Source: Acidobacteriota bacterium
Lineage (GTDB): Bacteria > Actinomycetota > Acidimicrobiia > Spongiisociales > UBA5794
Length of the DNA: 5,919 nt
Assembly: GCA_004356175.1 (NCBI GenBank)
Contig: SMXV01000095.1
Coordinates: 1-5,919, forward strand
Direction of reading: 5' to 3'
The notes below the pieces were generated by a model that had not been told where the DNA came from, ran no database searches, and worked only from the letters and a program-made list of their open reading frames with translations. This document shows, in pieces, positions 1 to 5,775 of this stretch. A program made the translations under genes and the position numbers. Positions within the stretch are counted from its first letter, which is position 1. The number at the start of each line of letters is the position of its first letter.

Positions 1-477
1 ATGCTCGAACCTCACCCACTTCGCGTCGGCGACCTCATCAAGGGGACCGATGTCCCCACCCGCTGCCTGAAAACCAAAACCAAGATCGAAATGCAGATGC
101 TTCGGCTCGGGTTCCCGCGCCGGAATCTTATGCACGTCCATTCGGACCGGGTCGTCTGCGAGAGCCCGAAGATTGGCAACGCCGGTCTCCTCAAATACCT
201 CGCGACGCGCAGCCGCCTCGGCGCTCGGATCGTCCGAATCGATATGGCCACCAGGTTGCAACCAGCGGCCAAGCTTCCCATGCAGGATGAGAAGCAGTGA
301 TCCTCCATCGGACGACACGACGAACCCTGAAGCTGTGAAGTGACCGGGGTCGAAGTCCGTTCGCCTCCACATCACACGATCCTGACGCAGAAGAGCGGTG
401 GCAGCGGAATGAGATCGCTCGTCGCTCGTCGGCTGATATGCGCGGACAAGTGCCTCGATGTTCTCTGATTGTGTCAC
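1..477 (-). CDS. Nudix hydrolase, C-terminus off the window edge
   Basis: An open frame from a GTG at 477 runs to base 1 without a stop, giving 159 codons with the 3' end missing. Residues 42-79 include FDPGHFTASGF and GRWLQPGGH, followed by a Nudix box: GGHID at 76-80 and RREVFEETG at 91-99. The expected catalytic and metal-binding residues R92, E93, E96 and E97 are present. The box has one residue more between the Gly pair and the Arg-Glu than the classical signature, as in the GRWLQPGGHVE-type actinobacterial Nudix proteins I know. The family cleaves nucleoside diphosphates linked to another moiety; the substrate here cannot be told. The GTG start is chosen because the preceding helix (ENIEALVRAYQP) fits the family, although no good Shine-Dalgarno lies close. 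An ATG at 372 with AGGA 7 nt upstream is the alternative, but it would remove the N-terminal helix. The gene lies 186 nt after rplQ and is possibly co-transcribed. Confidence 0.85.
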   Translation of the reverse strand, partial: MTQSENIEALVRAYQPTSDERSHSAATALLRQDRVMWRRTDFDPGHFTASGFVVSSDGGSLLLILHGKLGRWLQPGGHIDSDDPSAEAAARREVFEETGVANLRALADDPVRMDVHKIPAREPEPKHLHFDLGFGFQAAGGDIGPLDEVADAKWVRFEH

Positions 478-592
478 CGAAAGAACAGTACTTTGATTCC
501 TCAGAATCTGGACGCGTTGACCGAGTCCGATGTTTCCGATTTCGTCCGCAGGAGAGTCGACGGACAACGGGGAGCGCTCGAAGCGTTCCTTT

Positions 593-611
593 GCAGTTCG
601 GAGCGAACTGC
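593..611 (-). other. Perfect short hairpin in rplQ-Nudix spacer
   Basis: GCAGTTCG, a 3-nt loop, and CGAACTGC form a perfect 8-bp stem about 50 nt past the rplQ stop. No T-run follows on either strand, so it is not a canonical intrinsic terminator. It could be an mRNA 3'-end or processing stem, or a weak pause site between the ribosomal genes and the Nudix gene. The rest of the spacer (478-663) shows no gene or clear promoter that I can support. Confidence 0.4.
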
Positions 612-663
612 GTGACGTCTCAGACCGCGGCGGCGAAGAGCGGTTCGGTTGACCTGGGAGGGG

Positions 664-1014
664 TCAAACGAGTTCGACTTTTGCCATTTCTGCGCCGTCG
701 CCGCGGCGAGGACCGAGTTTGATGATTCGGAGATAACCGCCAGGACGGTCCTCGTATCGTGGGGCGACATCGTCGAAAAGCTTCGTTACAACATCGTTGT
801 TGTTGATCTTCTTGAGAATCGTGCGACGGGCATGCAGGTCGCCACGGCGTGCCTTCGTGATGATCTTCTCGGCGTAGGGACGAAGAAACTTCGCCTTTGC
901 GTGCGTCGTTGTGATCGATTCGTACTCAATAAGATCAGAGGTCAGGTTCGCAAGAATCTTGCGCTGATGTGACGGTGAACCGCCGAGCCGTTTGCCTTTC
1001 TTGGGGCGAGGCAT
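664..1014 (-). CDS. rplQ: Large-subunit ribosomal protein bL17
   Basis: This 116-residue protein has the bL17 signature: the N-terminus MPRPKKGKRLGGSPSHQRK, then LANLTSDLIEYESITTTHAKAK (residues 22-43), LRPYAEKIITKAR, and a C-terminus ending in KVELV. It is a structural protein of the 50S subunit located near the peptide exit tunnel. Its length matches the core L17 fold; it lacks the long Ala/Glu-rich tail seen in some actinobacterial L17 proteins. The ATG overlaps the rpoA stop by one base (TAATG), which points to translational coupling and fixes the start. It is the last ribosomal gene of the cluster. After the TGA the same frame stays open into the downstream Nudix gene. Confidence 0.97.
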   Translation of the reverse strand: MPRPKKGKRLGGSPSHQRKILANLTSDLIEYESITTTHAKAKFLRPYAEKIITKARRGDLHARRTILKKINNNDVVTKLFDDVAPRYEDRPGGYLRIIKLGPRRGDGAEMAKVELV

Positions 1015-1970
1015 TAGACCATGCTCGCATCAACGTCGGCGTAGTTCTTGAGCGAGAAACCGAGCTCATCAAGCTTGGCTACTACTTCTTCAAGCGACTT
1101 CTGCCCAAAGTTCGTGATGTTGAGGAGGTCCTCTTCTGTCTTCTCGATGAGCTCACCAACAGACTGAACTTGTGCACGGCGCAAGCAGTTGCGAGGCCTC
1201 TCTGACAGGTCAAGTGCCTCAATCGGCAGGTCAAGGTGCTCCTGGCCTGATGGCTCAACAGGTGCGAGCTCGTCAGGTACAAGGCCCTCGTAGTCATCCA
1301 TCTCCGAGATAAGTTCAAAGAGGTTCGCAAGCGTTTCACCTGCTGAGGACATTGCCTCAGATGGCGTCACTGAACCGTCGGTCTCAACATCAATCACGAG
1401 GCTGTCGAAGTCGGTGCGCTGACCAACCTGAGCAAGACCGATCACGTACGAAACCTTGCGGACAGGAGAGAAGATCGAGTCGATTGGAATGACACCGATC
1501 GTGTCGCTGCTCTTGTTCTTGTCTGCGCTGCGGTAACCGACACCGCGTTCGGCGGTCAGCTCGACTTCGAGCTTTCCCGATGCCGCAAGCGTGGCGAGAT
1601 GAAGATCAGGGTTTGCAATCTCAACACCGGCAGGAACTTTGATATCACCAGCAGTGACAGCCCCCTTTCCGGATGCCGACAGGTACAGTGTCTGCTGCTC
1701 GTCAGAATCGATGCGAAGCACAACCTGCTTGAGATTCAGGATGAAGTCGACAACATCCTCAACGACGCCCTCGACGGTCGAGAACTCGTGCTGAACGCCA
1801 TCGATTCTCACCGATGTAATCGCAGCTCCGGGGATGCGCGACAGCAGAGTGCGACGCATCGTGTTACCGAGAGTGTGACCGAAACCTGGTTCAAGTGGCT
1901 CTATTACAAACTTTGAACGATCGTCGTTCGTTGTTTGCTCTTCAATTGTTGGACGCTGAGTGATGAGCAC
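1014..1970 (-). CDS. rpoA: DNA-directed RNA polymerase subunit alpha
   Basis: A 318-residue alpha subunit with both domains. The N-terminal assembly domain (about 1-230) shows FVIEPLEPGFGHTLGNTMRR (21-40), the conserved dimerisation segment, and RTDFDSLVIDVETDGS (185-200). A linker near 225-246 rich in Asp, Glu and Pro leads to the C-terminal domain (about 247-310). That domain keeps R258, N261, C262, the NFGQKS loop (287-292) and the following Glu pair, which in E. coli contact UP elements and activators. It starts with GTG, supported by AGGAG 5 nt upstream. It lies 36 nt after rpsD, the widest gap within rpmJ-rplQ. Being downstream of S4 it may share S4 feedback control, as in the E. coli alpha operon (inference). 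It lacks the long acidic tail of many actinobacterial alpha subunits. Confidence 0.98.
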   Translation of the reverse strand: MLITQRPTIEEQTTNDDRSKFVIEPLEPGFGHTLGNTMRRTLLSRIPGAAITSVRIDGVQHEFSTVEGVVEDVVDFILNLKQVVLRIDSDEQQTLYLSASGKGAVTAGDIKVPAGVEIANPDLHLATLAASGKLEVELTAERGVGYRSADKNKSSDTIGVIPIDSIFSPVRKVSYVIGLAQVGQRTDFDSLVIDVETDGSVTPSEAMSSAGETLANLFELISEMDDYEGLVPDELAPVEPSGQEHLDLPIEALDLSERPRNCLRRAQVQSVGELIEKTEEDLLNITNFGQKSLEEVVAKLDELGFSLKNYADVDASMV

Positions 1971-2006
1971 TTTCGCTCCTGTCTCGGGGATCGGCTACGT
2001 GTCGTT

Positions 2007-2612
2007 CTACTTGGAGTAGAGCTCGACGATGAGTTGTTCTTTGATTTCGGTGTCGATCTGTTCACGGGATGGAAGGGAGTCGATGGTGATCTTGCGATCG
2101 TTCGTATTCACCTGCATCCATTCGGGAACGGACCTGCCGACGGTATCGATTGCGTGCTGGATGGGAAGAATATCGCTGCTTTTTTCCCTTACTGTGACCA
2201 CGTCGTCCGCGCTCACCTGGTAGGAAGGAATATCAACCTTCTTGGCATTCACAAGGAAGTGGCCGTGATTGACGAGCTGCCTCGCCTGAGGGCGGGTAGC
2301 GGCCAGACCGGCGCGGTAGACGACATTGTCAAGGCGGGTCTCAAGGATCACGAGCAGGTTGGTTCCTGTGATTCCACTCGCCTTTGCAGAGTTCTTGTAG
2401 TACCGACGGAACTGCTTCTCAAGCACGCCGTACATGAACTTCAGCTTCTGTTTCTCACGGAGCTGAATCTGGTACTGAGATTCGCGGATGCGGCCGCGAC
2501 CATGCTGACCCGGCGGGTATGGCCTGCGGTCGTAATACTTTGCCTTGTTCTCGTCGAGTAGTTGACGGGCCCTGCGGCTGACCTTTGTTCTCGGTCCGGT
2601 GTATCGAGCCAC
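2007..2612 (-). CDS. rpsD: Small-subunit ribosomal protein uS4, zinc-free form
   Basis: A 201-residue protein beginning MARYTGPRTKVSRR, with YPPGQHGRGRIRESQY (32-47), LREKQKLKFMYGVLEKQFRRYY (51-72) and an S4 RNA-binding domain around 92-155 (LETRLDNVVYRAGLAATRPQARQLVNHGHFLVN). S4 binds 16S rRNA early and nucleates 30S assembly. In several bacteria it also represses its own operon. There are no cysteines, so this is the C-minus type that lacks the N-terminal zinc knuckle. The start is GTG, 2 nt after the rpsK TAG stop, with GGAAGGG about 9 nt upstream inside rpsK. The length is usual for the family. Confidence 0.98.
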   Translation of the reverse strand: MARYTGPRTKVSRRARQLLDENKAKYYDRRPYPPGQHGRGRIRESQYQIQLREKQKLKFMYGVLEKQFRRYYKNSAKASGITGTNLLVILETRLDNVVYRAGLAATRPQARQLVNHGHFLVNAKKVDIPSYQVSADDVVTVREKSSDILPIQHAIDTVGRSVPEWMQVNTNDRKITIDSLPSREQIDTEIKEQLIVELYSK

Positions 2613-2614
2613 GT

Positions 2615-3286
2615 CTAACGACCCTTCCGCTTCTTGGGACGGCAGCCGTTGTGCGGTACGGGCGTCACGTCCTTGATTCCTGTAATTTCGATGCCCATGT
2701 TCTGGAGTGTGCGAATTGCTGTCTCGCGACCCGAACCGGAACCCCTGACGATGACGTCGAGCTTGCGGATGCCCATCTCGCCAGCCTTGCGGGCGGCCTG
2801 CTCAGCAGCGACCTGCGCAGCGTATGGGGTCGACTTGCGTGACCCGGTGAACCCGACGGAACCACCGGATGTCCATGCGGCAACTTTGCCGTCCTGGTCG
2901 GTAATTGTCAGAATCGTGTTGTTGAACGTTGCCTTGATGTGCATCTGACCGTGAGAGATTGTTTTTTTGCCGCGGCGACGCCTTGGAGCGGCAGCGGCTG
3001 CCGCGATCATGTCGGCGGCCGGATCAGTTGTCGCAGGGGCTTCTGGGGTCTCTGCGGACTCTGCCCGTTCCTTTGGTGCAGATACCTCTTGGGTAGCCTC
3101 GGGAGCGTCGTCGGTTTCACCGCGTGGCTGCTCAGCGGTGTCCGAGGCCTCTTCAACCTTTTCTGGCTGGTCAGCAACATCCTCGGTGGCCGGCGTCTCT
3201 ATGTCTTCTGACACGACGTCTTCTGACACTGTGGAGTCCTGTGGTTCGGTCGTGTCAGCATCTGGTGTGCTGTCTGTTGGAGCCAT
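2615..3286 (-). CDS. rpsK: Ribosomal protein uS11 with long acidic N-terminal extension
   Basis: Residues about 107-223 are a complete S11: KKTISHGQMHIKATFNNT, TSGGSVGFTGSRKSTPYAAQ, GSGSGRETAIRTLQNMGIE and the C-terminal DVTPVPHNGCRPKKRKGR. S11 sits on the 30S platform and contacts 16S rRNA near the E site. Bacterial S11 is usually about 120-140 residues; this one is 223. Residues 1-92 are low-complexity and strongly acidic (29 Asp/Glu against 4 Lys/Arg), rich in Ala, Thr, Pro and Ser, and are followed by an Ala run and RRRR at 102-105. The chosen ATG overlaps the rpsM stop as TAATG, which supports coupled translation of the whole frame. The alternative start M93 would give a normal 131-residue S11 but has no evident Shine-Dalgarno. 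I favour the long form. Confidence 0.95.
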   Translation of the reverse strand: MAPTDSTPDADTTEPQDSTVSEDVVSEDIETPATEDVADQPEKVEEASDTAEQPRGETDDAPEATQEVSAPKERAESAETPEAPATTDPAADMIAAAAAAPRRRRGKKTISHGQMHIKATFNNTILTITDQDGKVAAWTSGGSVGFTGSRKSTPYAAQVAAEQAARKAGEMGIRKLDVIVRGSGSGRETAIRTLQNMGIEITGIKDVTPVPHNGCRPKKRKGR

Positions 3287-3663
3287 TACTTGGTGACCTT
3301 CTTCTTACCGGCGATAGCAACACGCCTGCCCTTGCGAGTGCGCGCGTTCGTGTGGGTGCGCTGGCCGCGAACGGGGAGTCCCTTGCGGTGACGCAGACCT
3401 TGGTAACAACCGATCTCGATCTTGCGCTTGATGTTCTGGGCAACCTCGCGACGAAGGTCACCCTCAATCTTGTAGTTGGAATCGATGAACTGACGAATGC
3501 GCAATACCTCTGCATCAGTCAGGTCTCGTACCTTTGTGTTGTAGTCGATGTCGAGTGCGTCGAGTGTCAGATTCGACCTCGACCGACCCATCCCATAGAC
3601 GTAGGTCAGACCTATCTCGATTCTCTTGTCCCTCGGGAGGTCAACTCCGGCAATTCGTGCCAT
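3286..3663 (-). CDS. rpsM: Small-subunit ribosomal protein uS13
   Basis: A 125-residue protein: MARIAGVDLPRDKRIEIGLTYVYG at the N-terminus, a central helical domain containing LTDAEVLRIRQFIDSNY (48-64) and EGDLRREVAQNIKRKIEIGCYQGLRHRKGLPVRGQRTHTNARTRKG (67-112), and a basic C-terminal tail ending in KKKVTK. S13 lies in the 30S head, contacts the P-site tRNA through its tail, and forms intersubunit bridges. It starts 6 nt after rpmJ; AGGAA spanning the rpmJ stop serves as the ribosome binding site. Its stop overlaps the rpsK ATG by one base. Confidence 0.98.
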   Translation of the reverse strand: MARIAGVDLPRDKRIEIGLTYVYGMGRSRSNLTLDALDIDYNTKVRDLTDAEVLRIRQFIDSNYKIEGDLRREVAQNIKRKIEIGCYQGLRHRKGLPVRGQRTHTNARTRKGRRVAIAGKKKVTK

Positions 3664-3669
3664 TCGTTC

Positions 3670-3783
3670 CTACCCCTGACGCTGCTTGTGGCGAGGATTC
3701 TCACAGATCACGCGCACGCGACCGTGGCGTCGGATGACCCGACACTTCTCGCACATCTTCTTAGCTGAAGCTGAGACTTTCAT
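3670..3783 (-). CDS. rpmJ: Large-subunit ribosomal protein bL36, zinc-binding form
   Basis: A 37-residue protein beginning MKVSASAKKMCEKCRVIRR. The zinc ligands C11, C14, C27 and H32 (CxxC...CxxxxH) mark the C-plus form. L36 stabilises 23S rRNA near the base of the L7/L12 stalk region. The frame stays open upstream for 42 codons, but those residues do not resemble L36. The ATG at 3783 is preceded by AGGA with a 9-nt gap and gives the exact family length. It is followed after 6 nt by rpsM. In most actinobacteria infA lies directly upstream; here it does not, so rpmJ appears to be the first gene of its own transcript. Confidence 0.97.
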   Translation of the reverse strand: MKVSASAKKMCEKCRVIRRHGRVRVICENPRHKQRQG

Positions 3784-3982
3784 AAGCCGTGTTCCTGCCT
3801 CGGTACTTCTTCGGGACGTCGTGTCGCCAAGCACCGGGGGTCCATCGGACAGTCCCGAGTGATTGACGTCTACATCTCGGGAGGCCAACAGAAACCCAAG
3901 AAAGTCCAATGGGGGTTAGCAGTCCGTCGATATCAACAACGTCGTTTGTTCACAAGAAATCACAGCCCGCTCTCGGACTGCT
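3784..3982 (-). promoter_or_regulatory. Structured leader upstream of rpmJ (candidate)
   Basis: Between the predicted start of transcription near A3982 and the rpmJ ATG lie about 200 nt with paired elements. A perfect 9-bp stem (AGCAGTCCG at 3974-3982 with CGGACTGCT at 3918-3926) encloses a small AACAA/TTGTT hairpin. A perfect 7-bp stem pairs TCCCGAG at 3876-3882 with CTCGGGA at 3853-3859. The 5' strand CAGTCC could also pair with GGACTG next to the second stem, and GCCTC (3881-3885) is complementary to GAGGC (3797-3801) just before the rpmJ ribosome binding site, so alternative folds are possible. Leaders of this operon are autoregulated by S4 in E. coli; that this one is a target is inference. 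Confidence 0.45.
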
Positions 3983-3988
3983 CATGGC

Positions 3989-4017
3989 AGTGTATCGCGG
4001 TGCAGCGCTAACCGCAA
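3989..4017 (-). promoter_or_regulatory. Candidate sigma-70-type promoter for rpmJ-rplQ
   Basis: On the minus strand TTGCGG (4017-4012) is followed by a 17-bp spacer and TACACT (3994-3989), a moderate match to -35 and -10 consensus with optimal spacing. The expected start is a purine 6-7 nt downstream, A3982, which is exactly the first base of a perfect 9-bp stem. The -35 also lies within a small inverted repeat (ACCGC-AAA-GCGGT, 4011-4023, plus strand). Its position in the gap ahead of rpmJ supports the call; no experiment does. Confidence 0.5.
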
Positions 4018-4023
4018 AGCGGT

Positions 4024-4260
4024 GTCAGAAGCCAAGGGTCGACGCGTTACCCCGTTGTCACATTGACACACGCGGCATTGGACCCGTCGCCATCGGAGGT
4101 CAGATCGAAACGATCGGTGACGCTGATACCGACGTCCTCGTTCACGGTGCTGCCCGCCCAACTCGATGATCGAACCGTCTGTTCGCCCGAGCTGACCGTA
4201 CTGGTACTCTGATTCCACTCCCCCGGCTGACAGCTGGCCAACTCCGCTGACCAGCGGGGA
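4024..4260. other. Non-coding stretch inside the map-rpmJ gap
   Basis: I see no convincing gene here. Open frames on both strands are short, lack good ribosome binding sites and resemble no family I know. No IF-1 motif (such as GHKVLAHISGKMR) appears in any frame. Local symmetry exists: TGTCA-CAT-TGACA at 4056-4068, and a dense set of inverted segments at 4219-4260 (an imperfect CCCC...GGGG outer pair enclosing a CCGCT/AGCGG stem on the minus strand). The latter could act as a 3'-end structure for the secY-adk-map transcript, but no T-run follows it. Confidence 0.4.
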
Positions 4261-4353
4261 ACCACTACCAACTAGACACCAGCTACTAGATGCCAGAAAC
4301 CAAACTCTTGAAAATCCGGTGTCTGAAATCTGTTATCTGAAATCTGACATCTG
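4261..4353. repeat. Degenerate heptamer repeat array
   Basis: Read on the plus strand, 4321-4353 is 4.7 units of a 7-bp repeat: GTCTGAA, ATCTGTT, ATCTGAA, ATCTGAC, ATCTG. A second block, 4261-4302, also has period 7 with units such as ACCACTA, CCAACTA, GACACCA, GCTACTA, GATGCCA and GAAACCA. The two blocks are separated by 18 non-repeating bases. A run of nine C (4354-4362) abuts the array and supplies the last base of the map stop codon. The layout recalls the short tandemly repeated heptamers known from some bacterial intergenic regions; the function is unknown. Confidence 0.75.
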
Positions 4354-4361
4354 CCCCCCCC

Positions 4362-5150
4362 CTACACCGGTCTTGGCTCTTCCAGCGTGCTCACGATGCT
4401 GCCTTCTTCCGTGATGAGAACCGTGTGTTCGAAGTGGGCCGAGAAGGAGCCGTCGGCGGTGACGACCGTCCATTCGTCCTCAAGGATGTAGGAATCCTCA
4501 GTTCCGAGGTTGAACATGGGTTCTATGGCAAACGCCATGCCGGTCTTGATACGAAATCCTCTGCCACGTCGACCGTAGTTCGGCACTGACGGGGGTTCGT
4601 GCATCTGGCGACCAATGCCGTGGCCGACGTATTCGCGGACGACTCCGATGCCGTGAGGTGTTGCGGTCGCCTCGATCGCGGCACCGACATCTCCGAGCTT
4701 GTTTCCGTCCTGAGCCTGTTCGAGACCGGCCCACAGCGCCTGCTCTGTCACAGCAATCAGGTTCGCAACATCATCGGGAACGTCGCCGACGGCCACTGTG
4801 AATGCGGCGTCTCCGTGCCAGCCCTGGTAGATCGCGCCCGCATCGATCGAGATGATGTCGCCATCGCTCAACACGTGGTCGCCAGGGATTCCGTGGACGA
4901 TCACAGAGTTCGGAGATGTACAAAGAACACCAGTGAAGGGATTGCCAGGGTCTCCGTATCCAAGAAACGATGGCTGGCAGTCGAAGTCGTCAAGAACCTG
5001 GCGAGCCAACTTGTCAAAGTGACCGGTCGTAACTCCTGGTTCGACAGCGGAGCGCACGACATCGTGCATTGCTGCAACACATTTGCCAGCAACGAGCATC
5101 TTGTCGAAATCAGCGGGAGTCTTGATTGTGATGATACGTGTTCCCGTCAT
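4362..5150 (-). CDS. map: Methionine aminopeptidase, type I
   Basis: A 262-residue enzyme that removes the initiator methionine from nascent proteins with small second residues. The pita-bread metallopeptidase motifs are in order: VIVHGIPG with the substrate-positioning H86, SIDAG with D103, HGDAAF with D114, GHGIG with H177, H184 in MHEPPSVPN, FAIEPM with E210, and HFEHT with E241. D103, D114, H177, E210 and E241 are the five dinuclear metal ligands. There is no N-terminal zinc-finger extension, so it is the short bacterial form. The ATG overlaps the adk stop (ATGA), implying coupled translation. The stop is followed directly by a G run and heptamer repeats rather than by infA. Confidence 0.97.
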   Translation of the reverse strand: MTGTRIITIKTPADFDKMLVAGKCVAAMHDVVRSAVEPGVTTGHFDKLARQVLDDFDCQPSFLGYGDPGNPFTGVLCTSPNSVIVHGIPGDHVLSDGDIISIDAGAIYQGWHGDAAFTVAVGDVPDDVANLIAVTEQALWAGLEQAQDGNKLGDVGAAIEATATPHGIGVVREYVGHGIGRQMHEPPSVPNYGRRGRGFRIKTGMAFAIEPMFNLGTEDSYILEDEWTVVTADGSFSAHFEHTVLITEEGSIVSTLEEPRPV

Positions 5151-5704
5151 GACCCTGATAGAGCGAGCGCAACCCTCGCGAACACGTCGTCGATGGTTCC
5201 GATACCGTCAACAGCCAGCACCGAGGAACCGTAGAACTCGACAAGAGGGGCTGTCTCGGCCTGGTAGATCTCAAGACGGCGCCGCACTGTCTCCTCGTTG
5301 TCGTCTGCTCGTCCCTGCTCGGCGCCGCGTTTCATGAGACGTTTCACGATTTCGTCGGTGTCAACCTTAAGGAGGATGACCGTGCCGATGTCGGGTGCAG
5401 ACGATGACCCAAGTGCTTCGGCCTGGGCAACGTTCCTCGGGAACCCGTCGAGCAGGAAACCGGACTGCGCATCGTCCTGTCTCAGCCGCTCGTCGACAAT
5501 TGCCACGACAAGATCATCGGGGACGAAATCCCCCGCTGCCATGAGTGCCTCAGCCTTTGCGCCAAGCTCAGTGCCGGCACTCACAGCGTCGCGAAGCATC
5601 TCACCCGTGGAGATATGGGGTATGCCAAGAGCCTTGGATATCAGGGCTGCTTGTGTTCCTTTTCCCGATCCCGGCGGCCCGAGTAGCAGAATCCGTCTTG
5701 GCAT
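5147..5704 (-). CDS. adk: Adenylate kinase, short-lid form
   Basis: A 185-residue kinase that interconverts ATP + AMP and 2 ADP in the cytoplasm. It shows the P-loop GPPGSGKGT (9-17), the AMP-binding segment HISTGEMLRDAV (30-41), DGFPR (86-90), and a short lid replaced by the RGAEQGRADDNEETVRRRL loop (126-144). The long zinc-binding LID domain of E. coli- or Bacillus-type enzymes is absent, as is usual in actinobacteria. The frame extends 13 codons further upstream, but the ATG at 5704 begins the family-typical MPRRILLLGPPG and has GGAG 6 nt before it, with GGAGGT just upstream. It is placed between secY and map as in most Gram-positive spc operons. Confidence 0.97.
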   Translation of the reverse strand: MPRRILLLGPPGSGKGTQAALISKALGIPHISTGEMLRDAVSAGTELGAKAEALMAAGDFVPDDLVVAIVDERLRQDDAQSGFLLDGFPRNVAQAEALGSSSAPDIGTVILLKVDTDEIVKRLMKRGAEQGRADDNEETVRRRLEIYQAETAPLVEFYGSSVLAVDGIGTIDDVFARVALALSGS

Positions 5705-5750
5705 CAGTATCTCCACCTCCGTTGACAGACTGAGCGGCGACACAGCCCCG

Positions 5751-5767
5751 CGTCCGATATCCGGACG
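5751..5767 (-). other. Small hairpin in secY-adk spacer
   Basis: CGTCCG and CGGACG form a perfect 6-bp stem with a 5-nt loop in the 71-nt spacer, 8 nt after the secY stop. There is no T-run, so it is not a standard terminator. It may stabilise or slightly attenuate the message between secY and adk. Significance is weak. Confidence 0.3.
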
Positions 5768-5775
5768 GCTGATAC

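Noticed and set aside
1..300. Plus-strand open frame of 99 codons beginning at base 1
   Set aside because: It is antisense to the Nudix box region, where the minus-strand frame encodes a clear, conserved motif.
593..611. Intrinsic terminator after rplQ
   Set aside because: The stem is perfect, but it is short, its loop is only 3 nt, and no T-tract follows on either strand, so I list it only as a hairpin.
1935..2561. Plus-strand open frame of 208 codons
   Set aside because: It lies almost wholly antisense to rpsD, which is unmistakable, and its translation resembles no family I know.
3124..3768. Plus-strand open frame of 214 codons
   Set aside because: It is antisense to rpsK, rpsM and rpmJ; the length is explained by GC-rich codon use on the real strand.
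3909..4169. Plus-strand open frame of 86 codons in the gap, considered as a displaced infA
   Set aside because: It contains none of the IF-1 motifs and runs through the candidate promoter of the opposite strand.
4047..4271. Minus-strand open frame of 74 codons with a TTG start in the map-rpmJ gap
   Set aside because: No ribosome binding site, a start inside the repeat block, and a Ser/Thr-rich product with no recognisable domain. A second overlapping frame at 3982-4218 is equally weak.
5705..5743. Upstream start adding 13 residues to adenylate kinase
   Set aside because: The extra residues do not match the family, and the ribosome binding site GGAGGTGGAG lies inside them, ahead of the internal ATG.
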